Below, in pieces: positions 1 through 10,000 of a stretch of DNA of 64,000 nucleotides (positions within the stretch are counted from its first letter, which is position 1; each line of letters begins with the position of its first letter). This DNA is from an uncultured Lachnospira sp. (GTDB lineage: Bacteria > Bacillota > Clostridia > Lachnospirales > Lachnospiraceae), in contig CAJUTV010000013.1 of NCBI GenBank assembly GCA_910589305.1, positions 42,517 to 106,516 of the forward strand, written 5' to 3'. Made by a program: the position numbers and the translations under genes. The notes under the pieces were generated by a model, which made no database searches, was not told the origin of the DNA, and worked only from the letters and a program-made list of their open reading frames with translations.

Positions 1-376
1 AACAGTAAATATATACATATCCTGTATAATCCTGCCAAAAAGAAGGACAATAGTAACAATACTTTTCATAATATGTGGTATATCCATAATCTCCACAATC
101 TATAGCTTGGAAATCCTCTACACGAAGGTCACTTCCTGTTCTACCATCATAATAAGTATTTGTAATCCAACCTGTTACACCTTCATCATATGAATAATCC
201 ATTGTAACAGTAACAGATACACGTAAAAAATGTCCATCCCCAAGGTCAATTATTTTTTCTGCACTAGCTGTTCCAGTTCCTGATTGTGTTGCATATGCTG
301 CTTGTGGTCTGTAAAATAACATTATTAAAAACATAGCAGCAGTAATTATTAATCCAAAAAGTATCTTTTTTTTCAT
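1..376 (-). CDS. Secreted protein of unknown function, 3' end beyond window
   Basis: An open frame runs from ATG at 376 (Shine-Dalgarno AAAGGAG about 8 nt upstream) to the left edge without a stop, so 125 residues of an incomplete protein are visible. It begins MKKKILFGLIITAAMFLIML, a clear signal peptide, with a likely cleavage near AYA-TQ around residue 30. The rest is rich in Tyr, Asp, Gly and Cys, including CDxGDYGYTTYYEKYCYYC near residues 93-110, which suggests an extracellular, possibly disulfide-containing protein. I do not recognise a family. A consensus promoter lies upstream at 463-491. Confidence 0.75.
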   Translation of the reverse strand, partial: MKKKILFGLIITAAMFLIMLFYRPQAAYATQSGTGTASAEKIIDLGDGHFLRVSVTVTMDYSYDEGVTGWITNTYYDGRTGSDLRVEDFQAIDCGDYGYTTYYEKYCYYCPSFWQDYTGYVYIYC

Positions 377-462
377 AAAATTTTCTCCTTTATAAGCAGC
401 TAAATATTACTCTTTTGACCTCTCCTCCTTCCGCTAATTGTGTCACTCTCTTTACTATCTTT

Positions 463-491
463 AGTATAGTATTATAACATTATTATGTCAA
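463..491 (-). promoter_or_regulatory. Sigma-A type promoter for the truncated secreted-protein gene
   Basis: On the minus strand TTGACA (486-491) is followed by a 17-nt spacer and TATACT (463-468). Start of transcription would be near 456, leaving a leader of about 80 nt that contains a purine-rich GGAAGGAGGAGAGG tract besides the real ribosome binding site. Confidence 0.7.
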
Positions 492-763
492 TATTTTAGT
501 TATAAATTGATAACTTAAAAATAGACAAAATATTTTATTATTTTTATTATTTTTTACAAACATGTTATCTTTAAAAATAAAAAATATGTTTATATAACCC
601 CTTCTTTAATTAAAAATAAAAACTCAATTATATATAAAGTATTATATATGGAAAAAACATTATTATTTATAAAATATCAAAACAAAATGTCTGTATATTA
701 TATAATACACAGACACATACAATATTGTTTTATTAAATTAATAAAAACAAAAAAAATTTCACC
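492..763. other. AT-rich intergenic stretch
   Basis: About 270 bp of very AT-rich DNA lie between the promoter of the truncated secreted gene and the 3' end of the aldolase-like gene. I see no coding potential, repeat or clear hairpin with a U-tract in it. Confidence 0.5.
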
Positions 764-1738
764 TTAACCAAACAATGAATGATAAAAATCAATATAATCT
801 TCCCTTTTTTGATTTGTAAATTCAATGGCAGCTCTAGGATGCTGATTTCTTTGTCCAGTAAGCATATACTGCACATCACAGCCCCATACAACACCATTTT
901 TTTTAAGAGGTACGATTCTATTTTGAAGGAAACGAAGCACTGGATTAATATTGTATTTTGGATTTCTAAGGAAGCCTAACAATAATTCCATATAGCAGTT
1001 TCCTGCACCGCGTCCCATACCGCCCATCGTTGCATCAAGATAACTTACACCAATAGCACAAGCTTCTATCGTATTTGCAAATGCAAGCTGTTGATTATTA
1101 TGTGCATGAATCCCCACTAATTTGCCTGTTTTTTCACCAATCTTAAGATACTTATCAGCATATCTTCTAATCTGCTCAGGATAGAGTGAACCATAACTGT
1201 CAACAAGATAAATGACATTAACCTTGCTTTTTGATAATAAATTTAATGCAATATCAAGCTCATCTTCTGCTGCTGATGATATCGCCATAATATTAATAGT
1301 GGTTTCATATCCCATATCTGCACAATAGTTAATCATCTCAATAGCAGCAGGAATGGTATTGACATACGTAGCAATACGAATCATATCAATAACGCTGTCT
1401 TTCTTTGGCAGGATATCTTTTTTGTAATCGGTTCTTCCGACGTCTGCCATAACAGCAATCTTCATATCCGTATTATTATCTCCAACTACTGCCCTGATAT
1501 CGTCCTCATCACAAAATTTCCACTTGCCAAATTCCTTTACATCAAATATTTCTTTAGATGCTTTATATCCAAATTCCATATAATCAACCCCAGACGCTAC
1601 ATTCGCTGTATAAAGGTTTTTTACAAAATCATCTTCAAATTCAAAATTATTTACTAAACCACCATCACGTATTGTACAGTCAACCACTTTAATATCAGGT
1701 CTAAATGATACTAATTCGCCTCTTTGTTCCATCTTCAT
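764..1738 (-). CDS. Aldolase catalytic domain protein (DRE-TIM metallolyase family, HMG-CoA lyase-like)
   Basis: A 324-residue TIM-barrel protein of the DRE-TIM metallolyase superfamily (HMGL-like), which includes 4-hydroxy-2-oxovalerate aldolase, HMG-CoA lyase and isopropylmalate synthase. Signature elements are DCTIRDGGLVNN near residue 20 (the DxTxRDG motif that carries the catalytic Arg and a metal-binding Asp), the metal-binding HAHNN near residue 213, and the Gly-rich GMGRGAGN near 240. The substrate cannot be read from sequence; stand-alone members of this type are often found with polysaccharide genes. ATG at 1738 has GAAAGGA only 4 nt upstream; ATG at 1732 is an alternative with better spacing. 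It appears monocistronic. Confidence 0.85.
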   Translation of the reverse strand: MKMEQRGELVSFRPDIKVVDCTIRDGGLVNNFEFEDDFVKNLYTANVASGVDYMEFGYKASKEIFDVKEFGKWKFCDEDDIRAVVGDNNTDMKIAVMADVGRTDYKKDILPKKDSVIDMIRIATYVNTIPAAIEMINYCADMGYETTINIMAISSAAEDELDIALNLLSKSKVNVIYLVDSYGSLYPEQIRRYADKYLKIGEKTGKLVGIHAHNNQQLAFANTIEACAIGVSYLDATMGGMGRGAGNCYMELLLGFLRNPKYNINPVLRFLQNRIVPLKKNGVVWGCDVQYMLTGQRNQHPRAAIEFTNQKREDYIDFYHSLFG

Positions 1739-2086
1739 TCATTCCTTTCTCTTTTTTGGCATGTTTATTCCTATAAGCAATAAACCAATTATTTTACTAA
1801 AAAGTTATTGGTAAATTCTTTAAGGATTACATACATCTGTAGCTTTAAATTTACAAAAAATTGTTTATATTTTCCCACAATTCTTTGTCGCTTTAACGCG
1901 CTAAATTTATCTTAGTATACCATACTTGTTTTAAATGTCAAGATTATTTTTTTACCTTATTAGAAAAAAGAACAGATTTGCCCGTTTAAAAGATGTCACA
2001 AAACAGCAATAAACTTATCTTCAAATATTCAAGCAGACTATAAATATCTGCTTTTCTTGATAAGCCGTAGCTTCATTATAAAACAG
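1739..2086. other. Intergenic region between mfd and the aldolase-like gene
   Basis: About 350 bp without a gene. It holds the hairpin annotated at 2031-2053 downstream of mfd and the AT-rich upstream region of the aldolase-like gene. No further structure was recognised. Confidence 0.5.
2031..2053 (-). terminator. Possible terminator hairpin after mfd
   Basis: AAGCAGA and TCTGCTT form a 7-bp stem with a 9-nt loop, 34 nt after the mfd stop. The T-tract is weak on the minus strand (GAATATTTG) and better on the plus strand, so function as a terminator for mfd is only plausible. Confidence 0.4.
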
Positions 2087-5000
2087 CTATCCATTTAATA
2101 ATTGCTTCTCCATTGTCTCTACAACTTCTCTCATTCCCTTTAAATACTCGCCTTGATTTTTAAATTTTTTCTTAACAACACGCCATACAAATTCAAGATT
2201 TTTATTATTTGTAAGACGAATGGCTCCGCCATAGCCATCAATAAAATCTGGTATAGCATTTTTATTAATATCTGCATTCGGATATATTTTAAATTCCGTT
2301 CGATATACAGGTGGATGGCTCTCATCATCAAGACCGCCTTTTATCTCAACAATTCCAACTTTATGCGCCTTTGCCTTTATCAACGCAATCTGTAAAAGAT
2401 TTTTAGCACAAGATTCAAGGCTCCCATACCGGTCTTGCAGTTCATCTTCCATATCAGACAATTCATCTAGTGTTTCAATAGCCGCAATTCGTTTATATAC
2501 ATCTAATTTTTGATATTCACTTTTAATATATGTCGGCGGAAGATACGCATCCACCATCACATCAACTTTTGTCTCAAATTCATATTCATTTTTAATACCT
2601 TTTAAATTATTGACGGCTTCATTTAACAATTTGCAATAAAGGTCATATCCAACTGCTGCCATATGTCCATGTTGACTTTTACCCAGTACATTTCCAGCAC
2701 CTCTAATTTCCAAATCTTTCATTGCTATTTTAAATCCAGAACCTAAATCGGAAAATTCTCTTATTGCATGAAGTCTTTTTTCTGCAACTTCAGACAACAT
2801 TTTATCACGGCGATACAATAAAAACGCATATGCTGTTCGATTGCTTCGTCCAACACGCCCCCTTAACTGATATAACTGCGATAAGCCAAACTTTTCTGCA
2901 TCCTCTATAATCATCGTATTGACATTGGATATATCCATTCCAGTCTCAATAATTGTTGTTGATATCAATACATCTATTTTTCTGGCAATAAAATCACTCA
3001 TAATTCGCTCGAGCTGCCTTTTGTCCATCTGCCCATGTGCAAATTCAACAACTGCATCGGGTACTAACGCACTGACACGTGCCGCCACTTCATCAATATT
3101 TTGAACACGATTATACACATAATACACTTGTCCGTTTCTTGCAAGCTCTCTGTTAATTGCCTCTCGAATCATCTCATCATTGTGTTCTGTCACAAATGTC
3201 TGTATTGGCAGTCTGTCTACAGGGGGTTCTTCTAAGACACTCATATCCCTAATTCCGACAAGACTCATATGCAGTGTTCGTGGAATTGGTGTGGCACTAA
3301 GTGTAAGCACATCAATATTATTTTTTAACTGTTTAATTTTTTCTTTGTGTGTAACACCAAAACGCTGTTCCTCATCAATGACAAGCAATCCTAAATCCTT
3401 AAATACAACGTCTTTTGACAATAATCGATGTGTGCCAATAACAATATCGACAAACCCTTTTTTTAAATCAATTAGCGTCTGCTTTATCTGCTTGCTTGTT
3501 CTAAAACTTGACAATTGTGCAACCGTAACTGGAAAACTTTTCATTCGTTCCTCAAACGTATTGTAATGCTGTTGTGCAAGAATGGTAGTCGGTACTAAAT
3601 AGGCAACCTGTTTTCCCTCCTGAACTGCCTTAAATGCAGCTCTTATAGCAACTTCGGTCTTACCATAGCCGACATCCCCGCATATTAATCTATCCATAAT
3701 ACGCTCGCTTTCCATATCCCGCTTCGTATCTTCAATTGCACTGAGCTGGTCGGGTGTCTCCTCATACGGAAACATCTCTTCAAACTCGCTTTGCCATACC
3801 GTATCTTGATTAAAACAATACCCCTTTTTTTGCTGTCTTTGTGCATATAATTCAACCAAATCTTTTGCAATTTCTTCAACAGCTCTTGATACTTTCGATT
3901 TGGTGCGATGCCAATCTGGCGCACCGATTCGGTTTACTTTTGGCTTTTTTTCTGTATCTGCCGCCATATATTTTTGAAGCCTGTCAAGCTGTGTTGCCAA
4001 AACATAAAGATTCGTATTATCTGCATAATCAATTTTAATATAATCTTTTTGCGTGCTATCAGTACAAATTTTTTCAATGCCTCTATATATACCAACTCCA
4101 TGGTCTTCATGGATAACATAATCCCCTATATTTAACTCATTAAATTGAGAAATGGATTTGCCGTCATACTGTTTCTTTCTTTGTTTTTTCCTGTTTTTGC
4201 TTGTAAAAATATCATTTTCTGCAATGACAACAAACCGCAATAATGGATATTCAAACCCTTTATGAATATTCCCACACGTTACAACAATATTGCCCATCTC
4301 TATATCATAGTCCAACGATTCCATAAAAGAAGCTGTTACGTCCAACTCTGTTAAATCCTTAACAATTCGTTTTGCCCTTGTTCTTGAATTGCAGACTAAA
4401 ACCGTTTGATATCCTTGTTTTTTATATTTCTTTAAATCTTCTGCTAAATATTCAAAACTATTATTATAAGAGTTGATTCCTCTTGCCTCAACACGTACAT
4501 ATTTGGTTACTTTTAACTGTTTTGGTTTATAATCCAACATTGATACAATTAAAAGCCTGCTGCTGTTTAGTTTATTATATATTTTGCTTACTGGAATCAA
4601 TAAATTGGCTTGACTAGGCAGCATATAGCCTGTAGCAATTCTATTTTTGCTACTTTCTTCATACTCATATTGAATCAGATTCATTCGCTCGTCAATTCTA
4701 TTAGGCTCATCTAGCACAAAGAACGTATCCTCCTTTGGAAAATAAGAAAGAAAACTAACACATTCAGATATAAATGTATTCATATATTTACTGTAATCTT
4801 TATTTCTTTCCAAATCACCCAAAAGCCTTCTGATATGATTACAATGTTCCATTTGTTCTGCTTTTTTATAATTTTTATCGTTGCCAAACAGCTCAATTTG
4901 TTTTTGAGCCTCCTTTTTTACCGCCTGTAATCCTTCCTCAATTTCATCTTCTGTAATTAAACATTCTGTTGCAGGAAATATACTATATTTATTGGTCTTT

Positions 5001-5650
5001 TCTATAGAACGCTGACTTTGCACGTCAAAAAAACGTATTGAATCGATTTCATCATCCCACAATTCAATACGCACTGGCGTTTCATCTGTATGTGAATAAA
5101 TATCTATAATTCCGCCTCGAATAGCAAATTGTCCCGGCACATCAACCATACCGACACGTTCATACCCCATACAAACCATCTGTTTTACAAACCGTTCTAC
5201 ATCTATTTTATCTCCTAATTGACAATGGATTGTATGGTCTGTATAGCGCTGTATTGGAACAAGCAAATCCGTTAAACCGTCAATCGTTGTTACAATTGTA
5301 AGGCTGCCCTCACCATTTAACATCTGTAAAATTTTATCAATACACTTGATACGTTGTCCAACTATCTGATGTCCATGAACATCGGCGCTATAAAAAATAA
5401 AATCTTTTGCTGGATATACAATACAATTTTTATTAAAAAACTGGACATCTTCTAAAAGTTCACGCGCTCTCATTTCATCATATGTTACAATGACTTTAAA
5501 TTTATATTGCTGTGATATAGCTTCTGTAAAATGTACTTTTTGCGTATCCACACAACCGCTTACCATCACTGTATTTCCAATTGTTTCAAAAGCCTGTTTT
5601 AGTTCTTCCATTCCAGCCATATCCAGAATGGGTTTATACATTCCTTGCAC
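2087..5650 (-). CDS. mfd: Transcription-repair coupling factor Mfd
   Basis: Mfd removes RNA polymerase stalled at DNA lesions and recruits UvrA. The 1187-residue length fits the family. Visible in order: UvrB-homology region in the first ~350 residues; the CarD-like RNA-polymerase interaction domain at GDYVIHEDHGVGIYRG near 508; the RecG-like translocase with Walker A GDVGYGKTE near 659 and the DEEQ box near 758; motif VI LRGRVGRS near 910; and the C-terminal TRCF domain. The start is GTG at 5650, fixed by GGAGGG 7 nt upstream; ATG at 5641 lacks such a site. The gene follows pth by 27 nt, so the two are probably cotranscribed, the same order as in Bacillus. Confidence 0.97.
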   Translation of the reverse strand: MQGMYKPILDMAGMEELKQAFETIGNTVMVSGCVDTQKVHFTEAISQQYKFKVIVTYDEMRARELLEDVQFFNKNCIVYPAKDFIFYSADVHGHQIVGQRIKCIDKILQMLNGEGSLTIVTTIDGLTDLLVPIQRYTDHTIHCQLGDKIDVERFVKQMVCMGYERVGMVDVPGQFAIRGGIIDIYSHTDETPVRIELWDDEIDSIRFFDVQSQRSIEKTNKYSIFPATECLITEDEIEEGLQAVKKEAQKQIELFGNDKNYKKAEQMEHCNHIRRLLGDLERNKDYSKYMNTFISECVSFLSYFPKEDTFFVLDEPNRIDERMNLIQYEYEESSKNRIATGYMLPSQANLLIPVSKIYNKLNSSRLLIVSMLDYKPKQLKVTKYVRVEARGINSYNNSFEYLAEDLKKYKKQGYQTVLVCNSRTRAKRIVKDLTELDVTASFMESLDYDIEMGNIVVTCGNIHKGFEYPLLRFVVIAENDIFTSKNRKKQRKKQYDGKSISQFNELNIGDYVIHEDHGVGIYRGIEKICTDSTQKDYIKIDYADNTNLYVLATQLDRLQKYMAADTEKKPKVNRIGAPDWHRTKSKVSRAVEEIAKDLVELYAQRQQKKGYCFNQDTVWQSEFEEMFPYEETPDQLSAIEDTKRDMESERIMDRLICGDVGYGKTEVAIRAAFKAVQEGKQVAYLVPTTILAQQHYNTFEERMKSFPVTVAQLSSFRTSKQIKQTLIDLKKGFVDIVIGTHRLLSKDVVFKDLGLLVIDEEQRFGVTHKEKIKQLKNNIDVLTLSATPIPRTLHMSLVGIRDMSVLEEPPVDRLPIQTFVTEHNDEMIREAINRELARNGQVYYVYNRVQNIDEVAARVSALVPDAVVEFAHGQMDKRQLERIMSDFIARKIDVLISTTIIETGMDISNVNTMIIEDAEKFGLSQLYQLRGRVGRSNRTAYAFLLYRRDKMLSEVAEKRLHAIREFSDLGSGFKIAMKDLEIRGAGNVLGKSQHGHMAAVGYDLYCKLLNEAVNNLKGIKNEYEFETKVDVMVDAYLPPTYIKSEYQKLDVYKRIAAIETLDELSDMEDELQDRYGSLESCAKNLLQIALIKAKAHKVGIVEIKGGLDDESHPPVYRTEFKIYPNADINKNAIPDFIDGYGGAIRLTNNKNLEFVWRVVKKKFKNQGEYLKGMREVVETMEKQLLNG

Positions 5651-5677
5651 GAATATTCCCTCCGTTATCTACCGTTT

Positions 5678-6238
5678 CTAGCCATTAAACCGATTCATAC
5701 CGCTGTCAATACCTTCACTGACAATCCATTGAATGGCATCACATGCTCTCTGTCTGCCCTCTTTGATATCTTCACATAATTCATCCGGAAATCTTCCAAG
5801 TACCCAATCCACTAAATCCCAGCCTTTCGGTTTATTGCCAACACCAAACTTAATCCGCTTAAATTCCTCACTTTTTAAATGTGCAATAATACTTTTAATA
5901 CCATTATGTCCTCCCGCACTTCCTCTTGCCCGAAGGCGCAGCTTACCTGGTTCAAGACTAATATCATCAAATATCACAATAATATCATCTACTGTAAGCT
6001 TATAATAATTCATTACCTCTTTTACACATTCTCCTGAATTATTCATATAAGTCATTGGTTTTACTAGTATTACCCTCTGACCTTCAATAATTCCTTTTCC
6101 AATAAGTCCCTTATGCTTGGCTGTATCTATATCTATATTATACTTCTGTGCAAGCATATCTATTACATCAAATCCTGCATTATGTCTTGTTCCATGATAT
6201 TCTTTTCCCGGATTTCCAAGTCCAACAATAATAAACAT
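5678..6238 (-). CDS. pth: Peptidyl-tRNA hydrolase
   Basis: Pth cleaves the ester bond of peptidyl-tRNAs that drop off the ribosome, recycling tRNA in the cytosol. Family hallmarks are GLGNPG at the N-terminus, RHNAGF with the catalytic His near residue 20, the general-base Asp in FDDISLEPGKLRLR near 93, and GSAGGHNGIKSI near 108. The start is taken as ATG at 6238, giving 186 residues, because the sequence GTGAGGA is the Shine-Dalgarno for that ATG and overlaps the longer in-frame GTG at 6250. It heads the pth-mfd unit. Confidence 0.96.
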   Translation of the reverse strand: MFIIVGLGNPGKEYHGTRHNAGFDVIDMLAQKYNIDIDTAKHKGLIGKGIIEGQRVILVKPMTYMNNSGECVKEVMNYYKLTVDDIIVIFDDISLEPGKLRLRARGSAGGHNGIKSIIAHLKSEEFKRIKFGVGNKPKGWDLVDWVLGRFPDELCEDIKEGRQRACDAIQWIVSEGIDSGMNRFNG

Positions 6239-6381
6239 ATATTTCCTCACTTCTATATTTAATATCTATTTTTTAATAAAATATTCATACTTTATAAGCA
6301 TTTTATATTTTATAAGCATTTCACATTAAATCAATTTTATTAATTATAATTTGCTATGTTTAGCTGTATTATTTCTTGTTA

Positions 6382-6503
6382 AAGCGAATAGTTGCAATCC
6401 GCTGTATTGCTTATAATCTTATAGCTACTATCTCAACACAAGTCTTTGCCTACCATTTATGCCTCTGCGACATTAAAGTAGAAACTTTCTTAATAAGAGT
6501 AAA
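6382..6503 (+). repeat. Structured intergenic repeat, copy A (degenerate)
   Basis: Shares with the other copies the leading segment ending CAATCCGCT, the ATAGCTACTAT segment, ACACAAGT, and the closing ACTTTCTTAATAAGAG. The central hairpin arms have decayed. Orientation is given with the CAATCCGCT end first. It faces copy B. Confidence 0.7.
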
Positions 6504-6552
6504 TAAATTGCAAATCTTACTTAATACCACGCAAGATTACCCTTGTTCTGTA

Positions 6553-6697
6553 TTTAACCTCATCAAGGAAGTCCCCCACTTCAATGCTGTAAAGGCATAA
6601 GTGGAGGGGGACTTGCGTTACGATAGTAGCTATGAGGTTAGGGTTTCAAACAAACACCCAAGCAAGTAGCGTAGCGGATTGCGAATATCCGCTTAAC
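6553..6697 (-). repeat. Structured intergenic repeat, copy B (well preserved)
   Basis: In reverse orientation this copy is nearly identical to copy G at 63541-63667. It contains the outer stem TAACCTCAT/ATGAGGTTA, the inner palindrome AAGTCCCCCACTT/AAGTGGAGGGGGACTT, and the small terminal palindrome AGCGGAT/ATCCGCT. It carries a short insertion (GGGTGTTTGTTTGAAACCC-like segment) relative to copy G. Confidence 0.8.
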
Positions 6698-6903
6698 TAA
6701 GAATCAAATACTTCATAGTAAAAAATAGGGGATTTGATTCTCTCAAAAATAAGAACAAGGGAATTTTATAATTTATGTGTCATACATTATACTGAAACAT
6801 TGCCAAATGAACAAGTCCATTTTTAGTATAAAACTATTTAAAAATATTAATCAAAAAAAGAACTTCAAACAATTTTTTTACATCCTTGCAACATTTTTTA
6901 AAT

Positions 6904-6938
6904 AGGAAAACTCCCGCTTAAAAAGCGGAAGTTTTCCC
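6904..6938 (-). terminator. Hairpin downstream of pectinesterase 1, probable terminator
   Basis: A strong imperfect palindrome: GGAAAACT-CCCGCTT pairs with AAGCGG-AAGTTTTCC around an AT loop, about 95 nt past the pectinesterase stop. The following minus-strand bases TATTTAAAAAA give only a modest U-tract. Confidence 0.55.
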
Positions 6939-7032
6939 TAATAAAGTTAAAATATACACTATCTTTTATATAACTTTTTTCATTTTGCAATAGCTCTATT
7001 CACCATACCAAAGAATTAAAGTTAAAATAATT

Positions 7033-10000
7033 TTACTTATCAAACTTATTTACATACTCTTCAACACGAGCTAAATATTTAAGAAGAATTACAGCATCTG
7101 CAACATCAATTTTGCCGTCATCATTAAGGTCACTGTTTTCTTCAATAATATCATAACCTTTCATTTGTGCGATGTACTTTTTCAAAACAACAGCATCAAT
7201 TATATTCTTAACGCCATCACCATTGACATCACAATAAACTGGTTCCTGATTTTTAAGATATCCCTTGCTTCTAAGTTCATCTGTCCACTTATCGGTTTCT
7301 GAATCAAGGAATGCCTCATATGTTATATCAGTCTTTCCGCCGTCAAGTTTTGGCTCTGTAAGAACCTGTGCCCATGATGCTCTCTTTGAAGAGTTATCTT
7401 CACCAGAAAGTTCTTTAGAACCATACTCACACATAAATGGAGATGGACCACCTAAGGAATTATTCCAGCCTTCAGGTACAATCAACGACTTTCCTTCTGA
7501 ACCTGGAAAATCTGTTGTTTCAATTGTTGTATTATAAAATACTGCCTCTGATGTATTACCTGCCCAAGGTCTTCCAAAGTAGCCTGGTTTTGACCTTGTA
7601 GCTGAAGCTGTATCAACACCTGGTGTTGTAGAAGTGATGTTACATTCATACATCAAATAACCTCTGCCGCCTGCTTGCTGTGTAGCTGTAATATAAGCTA
7701 CATCTGTGCCTGCTTCACTTGTGTTCATAACAAGATTACAACGATTAAATACAGCTATCATTCCACCAAAAATATAGTCTGTACCACCAAGTATATCACA
7801 TTTTTCAAATACAGCTTTTGTATCAGCACCACCATAAAGTGTATCTTGTCTGCCAATAAATTTACATTTATTAAATGCTGCTTTATTGCCAAGAATTGCT
7901 ATAGCAGCTGCTCTCTCAACAAAAGACTTAGCCTGAACAGAAACATCACCTACTGTTGTAGAACGAACGCCCTTGCTTCCTGTCTCCCAGCAAACAACTG
8001 TATCAGCAGCTTCTTTTGCTGATATATACTGGTTAAATGAGTTCTCAAAAACAATTCCATCTGCCTCAAAACCATTTGCATATACAACAACCGTTGCATT
8101 CCAATAAGAATTGTTTGTTGTTCCTGAACCTGTATTAACATTGCTTAAATAGCCATTTTCCTGATTTGCCTTTTTCACATCTTCACTGTACAAAGAATCA
8201 GCACCCATACTGTAGTAATTGTATCCATGACCATAATATGATGTAATTCTTACCACGTTTTCAGCAATATCAACACCTTTGTTTGTCAACTGAATGCTTG
8301 ATTGTTTGCCTGCTGCATTAACAAGTGAAATATTAGGAACCTTGATTCTTAACATTTCTTCATAGTTGCCTGGGTCAATCACAATCTGAACTCTTTGGTC
8401 TTGTGTTCTTTGCATCTTTGATACATGCTCAATTGCTTCATTAATTGTCTTAAATTGCTTATCAGCACCTACTGTTACCTTTTCAGCATATGGTATTGAT
8501 GGATTTACAACAATACTTGTAAAGTAAGTCTGTCCTTTATTTTCTGTATCGTCTGCATTCTTTCCTGGCTTTGCTGTAAGTGTTACAAAACCATCTTCTT
8601 TTGCAATATACTGTGTTGATTCAATTAAAGATGTACTGCCTGAATTAGAATATACATCAACCTCGCCATTAATGCTAAAACCTGCACAGTAACAATAACT
8701 GATTGTGACAATATCATCTTTCTTTACAGGTACTTTAACACTTCCTGCCTCTGTAGGGTTGCCAGCTTGGTCTGTACCAGCAGGATTTACAAGTAAATAC
8801 GTCTTGTTTTCAGCAACATTTGCTTTTGAAAGCTGTAAACCTAAATAATACTTATCTTCTCCAATCGTTTCAATTCCAGGATTTCCAGCATTGTATACTG
8901 CAAAATCCCAATTTGAAAGAGGCTTAAATGAAACCTTCTTTTCAACAGCTTTGCCATTTACTTTTACATTCGATGTAATTCCTTGAATAACAGCTTCACT
9001 GCCTACACCTGAAACCTTGACAGAATATTGTCCATCTCTTAATTTTATTGCATCCGAGGTATTAAATGTATAATTATACCCCTCCTCATTAATATTGCTG
9101 AATGTTACAACTGCACTTGCTTTTGCTGCATCTGACAATCCTTCAAAAGTCATTTTCACATCATATACTGGCTTTGCAACAAAGTCTATATTTTGTGTAC
9201 CATTTACATCCGCCTTAATTGTTGACATATTCTTTAAAGCATAGTCATTAATTCCATCAGCAACAATCTTGTACTCAACGCCTTTTTCAAGATTAATAGT
9301 GATATCATCACCTGTAATCTGATATTCTGGAATATAAATCTTATCTGTGTTTACAAAAGAAAGCTCAACTTTCTTCAATGCTTCTTCACTAAGACCGGTT
9401 ACTTTTCCTGTTACTGTCACTAAATCAACTGCTTTAATTTTAATATCAAAAGTCTTTGCTCCTGAAGCATTTGGAATAGAAAGGTCTGTAGCACTTTCAA
9501 TAACAAAACCATTTGCATTAACTAATGAAACTGTATAGTCATAATTTTCATTTAAATATACAGAGTATGTACCATTGTTTGGCTCCGCTTGAACGCTCTC
9601 ACCAGTCTGAGTACACTTAAAATTCAACGCATATGCTCCAATTGATGGTGCTGCTGTTGTGTCAATTGAACCGCTTACTACAACAGGCTGTGTATGAGTT
9701 CTCTCAGCTCTGTACAATACCAATTTTTCATTGATTGAATAAATTTTATATTCACCATATTCTGTAGCATAAAATGTAAGCTTTCTTCCCTCTACTGCAC
9801 TTTCAGCAGACTGAATCTTGCCTGATGGCGATTCAAAATAAATCGTAGAAGCTCCGCCGTTAGAACCCATATAAAGTGTAATAATATCATTAGGATATGC
9901 CTTTAATCCTACATAAGCTGTTGGTGATGCATTATTTGAATATACATAACCTGTAAGCGTTGTACCTTCAACGGTAATTGGGTTTCTTGTATCATATCTT

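Larger units (their letters stand above)
6239..7032. other. 794-bp intergenic region with two inverted repeat-family copies
   Basis: No gene is supported here. The region holds two copies of the structured intergenic repeat (6382-6503 and 6553-6697) facing each other, then an AT-rich stretch, and a hairpin at 6904-6938 downstream of the pectinesterase. A 74-codon frame at 6376-6600 only reads through the repeats. Confidence 0.6.

Noticed and set aside
3180..3566. 128-codon plus-strand reading frame
   Set aside because: Antisense to the helicase part of mfd; no start signal.
6376..6600. 74-codon plus-strand reading frame between pth and the pectinesterase
   Set aside because: It runs through the two structured repeat copies; no ribosome binding site and no protein-like composition.
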